The notes under the pieces are model-generated. The model saw only the letters and a list, made by a program, of their open reading frames with translations. It searched no databases and was not told the origin of the DNA. From positions 1 to 64,000 of the forward strand of contig NZ_BBXF01000006.1 in NCBI RefSeq assembly GCF_001570585.1: a stretch of 64,000 bases of DNA. The letters are read 5' to 3'. Source of the DNA: Herbidospora daliensis (lineage in GTDB: Bacteria > Actinomycetota > Actinomycetes > Streptosporangiales > Streptosporangiaceae). This document shows, piece by piece, positions 16,545 through 23,549 of the stretch (position 1 is the first letter of the stretch; every line of letters starts with the position of its first letter). A program made the position numbers and the translations under genes.

Positions 16545-17603
16545 ATGCCGATTCTGGCGAGGATGCTCCCCGCACCCATCACCATGGAGGTGCGCCGGGG
16601 CGCGATCGCGCAGCTCGGAACGCTGCTGGCCGACAGCCGGGTGGCGACCTCCGGGCGGGTGGCGGTGGCCGTGGGCGCGGGCCTGGGCGACCGCATCACC
16701 GAGGTCATCGCGCCCTCGCTGGGCGACGCCGAGGTCTTCCGGGTGCCCGACGGCTCGGTCGACGCCGCCATCACGCTGGGCGCCGACCTGCGCAAGGGCG
16801 CTTACGAGGCGCTGGTGGGCATCGGCGGCGGCAAGACCATCGACGCCACCAAGTACGCCGCCTCGCTGGCCGGCATCCCCATGGTCGCCGTGGCGACCAA
16901 CCTGGCCCACGACGGCATCTGCTCGCCGACCGCCTCGCTCACCCACGAGAGCGGCAAGGGCTCGTTCGGCGTGCCGATGCCGGTGGCGATCATGGTCGAC
17001 CTCGACTTCGTCCACGACGCACCCCAGGCGCTGGTGCGCTCGGGCGTCGGCGACGTGATCAGCAACCTGTCGGCGATCGAAGACTGGCAGCTCGGCAACG
17101 CCGAGCGCGGTGAGCCGATCGACGGGCTGGCCTGTTCGATGGCCCGTACGGCCGCCGAGGCCGTCATGGGGCGCAGCGACTCCGTCGAGTCCGACGCGTT
17201 CCTGACCGTCTTGGCGGAGGCTTTGATTCTTTCCGGCATGTCGATGGTCATCGCGGGGTCAAGCCGTCCGGCGAGTGGCGGAGATCATGAGATCCTGCAT
17301 GCCGTGGATCAGCTCTTCCCCGGCACCTCCAACCACGGCGAGCTGGCCGGCATCGGCGCCGCGTTCTGTTTCCACCTGCGCGACGACCAGACCCGCCTGG
17401 GCCAGATCGTCGACTGCCTGCGCCGCCACGAACTGCCGGTCACCCACCTCGACGTGGGCCTGACCACCGAGCAGTTCGCCGAGGCGATCGCGCTCGCCCC
17501 GTCGACCCGTCCGGGTCGATACACCATCCTTGAGCATCTCCGCCTGACCGAGGGCGAGATCCGTGATCGAGTTGAGGGTTATGTCCACGCCGTCGGTCGC
17601 TGA
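16545..17603 (+). CDS. iron-containing alcohol dehydrogenase, sn-glycerol-1-phosphate dehydrogenase (AraM/EgsA)-like
   Basis: 352 aa. The NAD-binding part includes ALVGIGGGKTIDATKYAA. The loop ATNLAHDGICSPTASLTH is characteristic of glycerol-1-phosphate dehydrogenases. Probable metal ligands are the Asp in SGVGDVISN, a His in GGDHEILHAVD and the His in TSNHGELAG. AraM-type enzymes reduce dihydroxyacetone phosphate to sn-glycerol 1-phosphate. Its place between a nucleotidyltransferase and a CDP-alcohol phosphotransferase suggests it makes the polyol phosphate that is then activated. Substrate identity is inferred from the family and not seen in sequence. It overlaps the following gene by 23 bp. 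Confidence 0.85.
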   Translation: MPILARMLPAPITMEVRRGAIAQLGTLLADSRVATSGRVAVAVGAGLGDRITEVIAPSLGDAEVFRVPDGSVDAAITLGADLRKGAYEALVGIGGGKTIDATKYAASLAGIPMVAVATNLAHDGICSPTASLTHESGKGSFGVPMPVAIMVDLDFVHDAPQALVRSGVGDVISNLSAIEDWQLGNAERGEPIDGLACSMARTAAEAVMGRSDSVESDAFLTVLAEALILSGMSMVIAGSSRPASGGDHEILHAVDQLFPGTSNHGELAGIGAAFCFHLRDDQTRLGQIVDCLRRHELPVTHLDVGLTTEQFAEAIALAPSTRPGRYTILEHLRLTEGEIRDRVEGYVHAVGR

Positions 17604-18339
17604 GGTCCGCGCCAAGGCGCAGCCCGAGATGACCCTGGAGCGCCGCAACGGGGAACACTGGGCGGGCCTGCTCTACATGCGCAAGTTGTCGATCTACGTC
17701 ACCTGGGCGCTGGCCCGCACCCCCATCACGCCCAACCAGGTCACCGGCCTGATGATCGTGACCGGGGTGGCGGCGGGCGCGGTGCTGGTGCTGCCGGGCC
17801 TGGCCGCGGCCGTGCTGGCGGCCCTGCTGGTGCAGGTCTACCTGCTGCTCGACTGCTCCGACGGCGAGCTGGCCCGGTGGACCGGGCGCACCTCGCTGAC
17901 CGGGGTCTACCTCGACCGGGTGGGCCACTACTTCGCCGAGGCGGCCATCCTCATCGGGCTCGGCTTCCGGGCCTCCGAGGTCTGGCCCGACTGGTACACC
18001 GTGCTCGGCTTCGCCGCCGCGCTCGGCGCGATTCTGATCAAGTCGGAGACCGACCTGGTCGACGTCGCGCGGGCCCGGTCGGGGCTGGTCGCGGCGACCG
18101 AGTCGTCGGCGACCCAGTTCCAGTCGCGCAAGCTGGCCATGGCCCGCCGGGCGGCGGCCGCGCTGCGTTTCCACCGGGTGATCCAAGCGGTCGAGTTGTC
18201 ACTTATCGTGGTGGTCGCGGCCGTTCTCGATTTCTGGTTCCCGGCGACGAGGATTCTCGTCGTGGCGTGCGCGGTCATCGCCGGGGTGCAACTTATTCTT
18301 CACCTGGTGAGCATTCTCGCCTCGCGGCGGCTCGCTTGA
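17581..18339 (+). CDS. CDP-alcohol phosphotransferase (variant motif, last Asp replaced by His)
   Basis: About 252 aa with five or six predicted TM helices. The CDP-alcohol binding motif reads D91-x2-DG-x2-AR-x8-G-x3-D112-x3-H116: the final position, Asp in nearly all characterised members and proposed to act in catalysis or metal binding, is His here. The rest (RTPITPNQVTG, DGELARWTG, GVYLDRVGHYF) is well conserved, so this looks like a specialised subfamily and not a decayed gene. It lies at the end of the nucleotidyltransferase-dehydrogenase-phosphotransferase series. ATG 17581 follows a GAGGG site. Confidence 0.85.
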   Translation: MSTPSVAEVRAKAQPEMTLERRNGEHWAGLLYMRKLSIYVTWALARTPITPNQVTGLMIVTGVAAGAVLVLPGLAAAVLAALLVQVYLLLDCSDGELARWTGRTSLTGVYLDRVGHYFAEAAILIGLGFRASEVWPDWYTVLGFAAALGAILIKSETDLVDVARARSGLVAATESSATQFQSRKLAMARRAAAALRFHRVIQAVELSLIVVVAAVLDFWFPATRILVVACAVIAGVQLILHLVSILASRRLA

Positions 18340-18344
18340 TTTCT

Positions 18345-18394
18345 GCGGCGATCTCTCTTGCCCGGACACTTCGTGTTTGGTGGGTGTTCGCCGC
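18345..18394 (+). terminator. possible hairpin terminator after the CDP-alcohol operon
   Basis: Arms GCGGCGA (18345-18351) and TCGCCGC (18388-18394) pair perfectly and enclose a small ACAC-TTC-GTGT hairpin. It sits directly downstream of the stop at 18339, in the 149-bp gap before the next glycosyltransferase. There is no T-tract, which is not unusual in actinobacteria. Confidence 0.4.
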
Positions 18395-18488
18395 TGGTTC
18401 CGATACGCTTAGTCCGGATTTGCCCGCCCAAATAGACTCGGTGATCATGAAATCGTGTGTCTCCCACCTCGTGCCGGGGCGATGACGC

Positions 18489-19370
18489 ATGAAGATTTCC
18501 TGTGTCATCCTCACGATGGGTAATCGCATTCCGGAGCTCGACCGCGCGGTCGAATCGGCGTTGACGCAGGTCGACGGTGATATCGAAGTGGTGGTCGTGG
18601 GCAACGGGGTCGAAGTTCCGCCGCTTTCGGTGGAGCCGCAGGCCGGTTCCTCGGCCACCATCAAGACCGTCCGGTTGTCCCACAACGTCGGCATCCCCGA
18701 AGGGCGCAACCGGGGCGTGCAGGAGTGCTCCGGCGACGTCGTGCTCTTCCTCGACGACGACGGCTGGTACGCCAACGACAAGGTCGCCGCGCACATCCGC
18801 GAACGCTTCGCCGCCGAGCCCGACCTGGCCGTCATCTCCTTCCGGGTGATGGACCCCGACGCGGGCGTCGTGCAGCGCCGCCACGTGCCCCGCCTGCGGG
18901 CCGGCGACCCCGAGCGCAGCTCACCCGTCACGACCTTCCTCGGCGGCGCGTGCGCCATCAGGCGGTCGGCCTTCCTCCAGGTCGGCGGCCTGCCGGAGAA
19001 GTTCTTCTACGCCCACGAGGAGACCGACCTGGCCTGGCGGCTGCTCGGCGAGGGCTACCGGATCGAGTACGACGCCGAGACGGTCATGTTCCACCCGCTC
19101 GTGCTGCCCACCCGCCACGCCGACTTCTACCGGCTCAACGCGCGCAACCGCGTGTGGCTGGCCCGGCGCAACCTGCCGTGGCCGCTGGTGCTGCTCTACC
19201 TGGGCAACTGGATGTTGCTGACGCTCATCCGCGACCGTTCGCCGTTCGCGCTGCGCGCCTGGTTCCGCGGCTTCGCCGAAGGCTGGCGCGAGCCGGCGGG
19301 CGAACGCCGCCCGATGGCGTGGCGGACGGCCTGGCACATGCTCAAGCTCGGCCGCCCGCCCATCGTCTAG
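18489..19370 (+). CDS. family 2 glycosyltransferase (rhamnosyltransferase-like)
   Basis: 293 aa. GT-A fold: an N-terminal MKISCVILTMGNR strand, NVGIPEGRNRGV, the DxD-type motif VVLFLDDDGWY, then FLGGACAIRRSAFLQVGG and HEETDLAWRLLGEGY. The C-terminus has a hydrophobic stretch near LPWPLVLLYLGNWMLL that may bind membrane. The motif set resembles WbbL-like rhamnosyl or galactofuranosyl transferases, though the donor cannot be decided by eye. A TAGACT hexamer at 18433-18438 may be the -10 box. Its stop overlaps the convergent acetoacetate decarboxylase-like gene by four bases. Confidence 0.9.
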   Translation: MKISCVILTMGNRIPELDRAVESALTQVDGDIEVVVVGNGVEVPPLSVEPQAGSSATIKTVRLSHNVGIPEGRNRGVQECSGDVVLFLDDDGWYANDKVAAHIRERFAAEPDLAVISFRVMDPDAGVVQRRHVPRLRAGDPERSSPVTTFLGGACAIRRSAFLQVGGLPEKFFYAHEETDLAWRLLGEGYRIEYDAETVMFHPLVLPTRHADFYRLNARNRVWLARRNLPWPLVLLYLGNWMLLTLIRDRSPFALRAWFRGFAEGWREPAGERRPMAWRTAWHMLKLGRPPIV

Positions 19371-20095
19371 AAGGCCTCGCCGAAGCTCATCGACACGTGC
19401 GCGGCCGTCATCGTGGTCAGCGCCCGCTTCGGCAGCCCGAGCTCGCTGAGCTCCTTGGCGATCGGATGGTTGCCCAGCCGGATCAGCGCGCCGCCCGGCC
19501 GGGCCCTGACCCCGGCCGCCCGCACGCTCCAGCCGGTTCGCCGGGTCGCGCCGTCGCGGTGCGCGAACGCCTCCAGCGCCGGCAGCCCCGCGTTCGGCAG
19601 CGGCACGCCGGGCCGGATCAGCAGGTCGAGCACCAGCCGCCCGTCCTTGCGCAGCACACAGCGCTTGTAGGGGGTCTTCTGCCGGACGTCGATGTCGGCC
19701 AGTTCCTTCGGGAAGCCCCAGATCTCCCGGCCGGCCTCCATTGTGAACGTCTGGTCGACCGGCAGCCAGTGGACGAACGCCGCCGACCCGCTCGCCCGCA
19801 CGTCGAGCACCCCCGCGCGCGCCGACCGGCGCGGCGGCGGCCCCGCCTCGGGTGGACGCACCCAGAAGACGACCCCGAACTCGTGGTAGGCCCCCAGGTC
19901 GGAGTCCTTGTAGTCGGCGAAGACGAGCGTGCACAGCGCCTTCCCCGGGAGGATCTCGGTCACGTCGAGCCCCGAGTAGGCGATCACCGCACGGGCCGCG
20001 TCGGCCCGCACGAGATAGGTCGCCGCGCCCGCCGTCGCGTCCCTGACCTCCACCGGAAGGTCCACCCGGCGGCCCTGGATGAGATGGCTAGCCAT
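19367..20095 (-). CDS. acetoacetate decarboxylase superfamily protein
   Basis: 242 aa and soluble. It has the ADC-like barrel pattern: GKALCTLVFADYKDSDLG, YHEFGVVFWV, and EIWGFPKELADI, whose Lys is in the place of the Schiff-base lysine of acetoacetate decarboxylase. ADC-superfamily enzymes include true decarboxylases and others working as aldolases or dehydratases, so the reaction cannot be named. It is the only obviously non-envelope enzyme in this stretch and is separated by 39 bp from the GT4 gene upstream on the same strand, so co-transcription is possible. Confidence 0.8.
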   Translation of the reverse strand: MASHLIQGRRVDLPVEVRDATAGAATYLVRADAARAVIAYSGLDVTEILPGKALCTLVFADYKDSDLGAYHEFGVVFWVRPPEAGPPPRRSARAGVLDVRASGSAAFVHWLPVDQTFTMEAGREIWGFPKELADIDVRQKTPYKRCVLRKDGRLVLDLLIRPGVPLPNAGLPALEAFAHRDGATRRTGWSVRAAGVRARPGGALIRLGNHPIAKELSELGLPKRALTTMTAAHVSMSFGEAF

Positions 20096-20134
20096 GACCC
20101 CAGTACATCAACGCGGGGGCGCAACCGTACAGTC

Positions 20135-21253
20135 TCAGACCGCCACGGCGCGCTGCCCGCCGCGGACGGGCACCCGGCCCCGGGCCGAGGCCCAGGTCTC
20201 CAGCAGGGACACGAACTCCGGCGCCCGGTCGGGCCAGTGGTAGGCGGCGCGCGCCTCGGCGTGGCCCTCGGCGGCGGCCTTGGCGCGGCGGGCGGGGTCG
20301 TCGCGCAATTCCAGCACGGCCCGGTAGGCGGCGGCCACGTCGCCGAACGGCACGACTGTGCCGCTGCCCTTCATCGCGTCCACGGCCTTGGGCAGCGGCG
20401 TCGTGATGACGGGCACGCCCTGCGCCATGTACTCGATCACCTTGGTCGGCGTCGACTCGCGGTAGTTCGGCACGTCGTGCAGCAGCGACAGGCCCGCCAG
20501 GGCGCCCTGGGCCATGCGCAGGGCGTGCCGGTTGGGAACGTAGCCGAACCAGTCGAGCAGGCCGGTGCGCTGCGCGTCGCGGAGCATCGGGCGCACGTCG
20601 GCGTCGGCCGGGCCGATCAGGTCGAGCCTGATGCCGTGGGGGCGCAGCAGCTTCGCCAGCTCCACCATCTCGGTGGCGCCGCGCGCCTGGGAGATGTGGC
20701 CGACGTACACGACCCGGGACTCGCCCGGCGGGGGCGGCGCGGTCTCGGACACGTAGGTGTGGTTGGGCACCACCGGGTGGTCGGCGGCGAACCGGGACCG
20801 GTAGGACTCCTCGGCCAGGATCAGGTGCAGGCGGCGCTCCGCGCGCGCCTCCAGGTTGCGCAGCAGCGGCGGCAGCGTGCTGCGCGCGAAGTCGGGCAGG
20901 TACGGCTTCGCGTCGAGCGCGGCCACCGTGTCCTCGTGCACGTCCCACACCGTCGCCGGACGCCGCCTCGGCAGCGCCAGCAGCAGTTCGATGTCGTGCA
21001 CCAGCAGAAGGTCGGCGTCGGCGCAGCCCCGCTTCAGCGCGCTCCGCGCGGCGCGCAGCGCCTTGGCCCGGTGCAGCCCGACGGCCCGGGGCACGTCGAT
21101 GGCCCGGATCTCCGGCTGCGGCGTCACGTTGCAGTGCGTGAACGGCGCCACGTAGGTGACCTCGTGACCCGCGTCCAGCAGCGCCCGGATCTGCCGGTGC
21201 ATGATCCGGGCGTCCTCCGGGTGGTGGACGACCGTGCCGACACATACCTTCAT
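20135..21253 (-). CDS. family 4-type glycosyltransferase (GT-B)
   Basis: 372 aa. The N-terminal Rossmann domain (MKVCVGTVVHHPEDARI, LLLVHDIELLLALP, ATVWDVHED) is followed by a donor-binding domain with VVYVGHISQARGATEMVELAKLL, LDLIGPADADVR and STPTKVIEYMAQGVPVITT, the E-x7-E-like donor site being represented by KVIEYMAQG. It would transfer a nucleotide-sugar residue at the cytoplasmic face. It lies between the ADC-like gene and the acyltransferase gene on the same strand with short gaps, so the three may be co-transcribed. Acceptor and donor are unknown. Confidence 0.88.
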   Translation of the reverse strand: MKVCVGTVVHHPEDARIMHRQIRALLDAGHEVTYVAPFTHCNVTPQPEIRAIDVPRAVGLHRAKALRAARSALKRGCADADLLLVHDIELLLALPRRRPATVWDVHEDTVAALDAKPYLPDFARSTLPPLLRNLEARAERRLHLILAEESYRSRFAADHPVVPNHTYVSETAPPPPGESRVVYVGHISQARGATEMVELAKLLRPHGIRLDLIGPADADVRPMLRDAQRTGLLDWFGYVPNRHALRMAQGALAGLSLLHDVPNYRESTPTKVIEYMAQGVPVITTPLPKAVDAMKGSGTVVPFGDVAAAYRAVLELRDDPARRAKAAAEGHAEARAAYHWPDRAPEFVSLLETWASARGRVPVRGGQRAVAV

Positions 21254-21313
21254 GCAGCGAGGCTGACCGGCAGGTCCGACATGCCCGGATGCGGGGCGTG
21301 AACCGCAGCCGAA

Positions 21314-23332
21314 CTACGGTTGAACTTCCGCCTGCGGTTTCCGGTAGAGCCAGGTCAGGCGCGGTTCGAGCAGCCACTTGAAGATGGAGCGGGTGATCGG
21401 CAGGCACAGGATTATCGCCAGCACGAACGAGCTCGCGATGATCGCCAGGGTGCCCAGCGGGCCCTCCAGCCACTCGAGCTTGAGTAACCCGAAGTCCTTC
21501 AGGATCAGGATCGGGATGCCGTGGAGGAGGTAGGCGTACAGGGTGCGGACGCCGAGGTCGCTGAACCAGGTCTCCCGCTTGGGGATGATCGCCAGCACCG
21601 CGAAGCACAACGCCAGCACGCCGACCAGGAACGCCAGGCGGAAGCCGATGGCGTACCACCAGTCGTCCATGTTGAGGTCGGCGTAGCTGTACCGGTTGTA
21701 GAAGATCTTCAGGCCGAGCTGCGGCGCGAGCACGATCGCCGCGGCGGTCCAGGCCGCCAGGACGAACGCGCCGATCATGCGCACCCACGGCTTGTGCAGC
21801 CACTCGAAGTGCTCCGGCTTGAGCACCATGCCGAGCACGAAGAACGGCAGCAGGCCGAAGAACCGGTCCATGCTGAAGTCCTGTTCGAGCTGCGAGAAGC
21901 CCGAGAGCAGGTAGACCACGACCGCGACGGTGAACGGCCAGCGCACCCGCTTCCACACCGGGACCGTCACCCGCCAGAGCAGCAGCGCGACCAGATACCA
22001 GTTGAGCCAGGCGGGGTCGGTGATGGTCAGCGTCCACTTGCCGCCCAGGCCCCAGCGCAGCGCCGCGTAGCCGACCTCCACGATCACGTAGGGGATGAGG
22101 ATCGTGTCGACGAGCTTGTTGACCTTGCCCCGGGAGTCCCAGAAGTTCCGCGACAGGTAGCCGCTGATCATGACGAACAGCGGCATGTGGAACGCGAACG
22201 CCCAGATGTACCCGGCCTTGTTGGCCGGGTCGGCGTTGACCGTGTCGCGCAGCGCGTGGCTGGAGATGACCAGCGCGATCAGCACGAACTTGACGTTGTC
22301 GAGGTGGTGCGAGCGCGGCCGCTTGGCGGGGGCCGGCTCCTCTTCGTCTCTGTACGTCGGCGGCGCCGCCGTCGGCGGGGTCGCGGCCCACGCGGGCAGC
22401 GGCATCGACGGCGACTCGGGGAAGCCGCCCGTCGTGTGGCCGGCGTGGCCGCCGGTCTGCGAACCGACGGCGGCGAAGGTGTCGGTCTGGAAGTTCTCGA
22501 AGCCGGGCGGCTGCGTGGGCAGCGGCGCCGACGGCGGGTCGTAGGGGGAGCGGCGGCGCTGCCACGGGCTCCAGTCGGCGGGCGGGTCGGGATAGTCGAC
22601 CGGCGGCAGACCGGGGGGCGCCTGCTGCGCGGCGGCGTGCGGGATGCGCTGCCCCTGCTGCGGGTCGGGCGTGTGCGGGATGCGCGTGGCCGACTGCGGA
22701 TGCTGCGGGGCCTTGGGCGCACCGCCGCCGAAGTAGTCGAACCCCTCGCCGGGGCCGTCGTCGGCCTTGGCCCGCTGGTCGCGCGGCTTGCGCTGCGGCA
22801 GCGGATCGGCGGAGGAGGTCTGGGTGGGCGCGGCGAGCGGCGCGCCGGGCATCGGGTGCGCGCCGGTCGCCGAGGGAGACCCCGGCAGGCCGAACGCGCC
22901 GGTGCCGGAAGCGGCGCCGGGCATCCCGTAGGCGCCCGTGCCCGAGCCGGCGGGGTTTCCGGACGCGCCGGGGGCGTCAAAAGGGCCCGGGAAGGGGGAA
23001 CGTCCGGTGTCCGGGCCGGGCTGCTGCGGGGCCGGGGGCGCGAAGGAGTCGGCCAGGCGGCCGCCCGAGGCGTAGGGGTTCTGCGGCACCTGCTGCGGGC
23101 CCGTCGAATGCGTGCCGTGGCCCTGGGGGCCGGTGCCGAAGTCGACCGCCCGCTGGGGACCCGTCACCGACGGGTCGTGGTGGTCGACCGGCCGGCCGGC
23201 GGACTGGGGGTCGGCGCCCTGGATGGCGGGGAGGTCGAGGTGGGTGTCGTCGGTGATCCGGCCCATCACCCCCGTTGGTGCGTCTTCAGCGTCCGGATTC
23301 GGAACCGGGGGGCGGTTTCGGATGTCGCTCAC
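21314..23332 (-). CDS. acyltransferase family 3 protein with long Pro/Gly-rich N-terminal extension
   Basis: 672 aa. Residues about 340-665 are an integral membrane acyltransferase domain: HHLDNVKFVLIALVISSHAL (the usual His near the first helix), FHMPLFVMISGYLSRNFW, ten or so hydrophobic segments and a final IFKWLLEP. Such proteins O-acylate polysaccharides, for example with acetyl or succinyl groups. The first 340 residues are disordered-looking and cytoplasmic, with degenerate units such as GTGAYGMPG, GTGAFGLPG and ATGAHPMPG. The GTG start at 23332 gives MSDIRNRPPVP. It probably modifies the polymer made by neighbouring transferases. Confidence 0.88.
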   Translation of the reverse strand: MSDIRNRPPVPNPDAEDAPTGVMGRITDDTHLDLPAIQGADPQSAGRPVDHHDPSVTGPQRAVDFGTGPQGHGTHSTGPQQVPQNPYASGGRLADSFAPPAPQQPGPDTGRSPFPGPFDAPGASGNPAGSGTGAYGMPGAASGTGAFGLPGSPSATGAHPMPGAPLAAPTQTSSADPLPQRKPRDQRAKADDGPGEGFDYFGGGAPKAPQHPQSATRIPHTPDPQQGQRIPHAAAQQAPPGLPPVDYPDPPADWSPWQRRRSPYDPPSAPLPTQPPGFENFQTDTFAAVGSQTGGHAGHTTGGFPESPSMPLPAWAATPPTAAPPTYRDEEEPAPAKRPRSHHLDNVKFVLIALVISSHALRDTVNADPANKAGYIWAFAFHMPLFVMISGYLSRNFWDSRGKVNKLVDTILIPYVIVEVGYAALRWGLGGKWTLTITDPAWLNWYLVALLLWRVTVPVWKRVRWPFTVAVVVYLLSGFSQLEQDFSMDRFFGLLPFFVLGMVLKPEHFEWLHKPWVRMIGAFVLAAWTAAAIVLAPQLGLKIFYNRYSYADLNMDDWWYAIGFRLAFLVGVLALCFAVLAIIPKRETWFSDLGVRTLYAYLLHGIPILILKDFGLLKLEWLEGPLGTLAIIASSFVLAIILCLPITRSIFKWLLEPRLTWLYRKPQAEVQP

Positions 23333-23473
23333 GTGTCACTCACGGAAGAACGCTCAGCTATCTGTCAGAGGACGGAACCAGACGAGGCCTGACAAACGCC
23401 CCCAGGGTGGCAGAAGGAAGACCGGGGCGCCCAGGCCGGACACTCCACCTTAACGGTCTTGTCGCCGGGATGT

Positions 23474-23521
23474 CGCAGGAGGGCGGAATCTCCGGGAAAT
23501 CCGAAAACCCGCCCTCCTGCG
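23474..23521 (-). terminator. hairpin terminator downstream of the second LCP gene
   Basis: Perfect 13-bp arms CGCAGGAGGGCGG (23474-23486) and its complement (23509-23521) with a 22-nt loop, 29 bp past the LCP stop codon and 142 bp before the acyltransferase start. No T-run follows on the minus strand. Confidence 0.6.
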
Positions 23522-23549
23522 GCCGAAAAGCCGGTCGCGAACCCCGGGA

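Noticed and set aside
18319-18345. GGCTCGCTTGATT resembling the flank of repeat copies 1 and 2
   Set aside because: Only the last few bases match, with no GGCAGATTC or palindromic centre; it encodes the end of the phosphotransferase.
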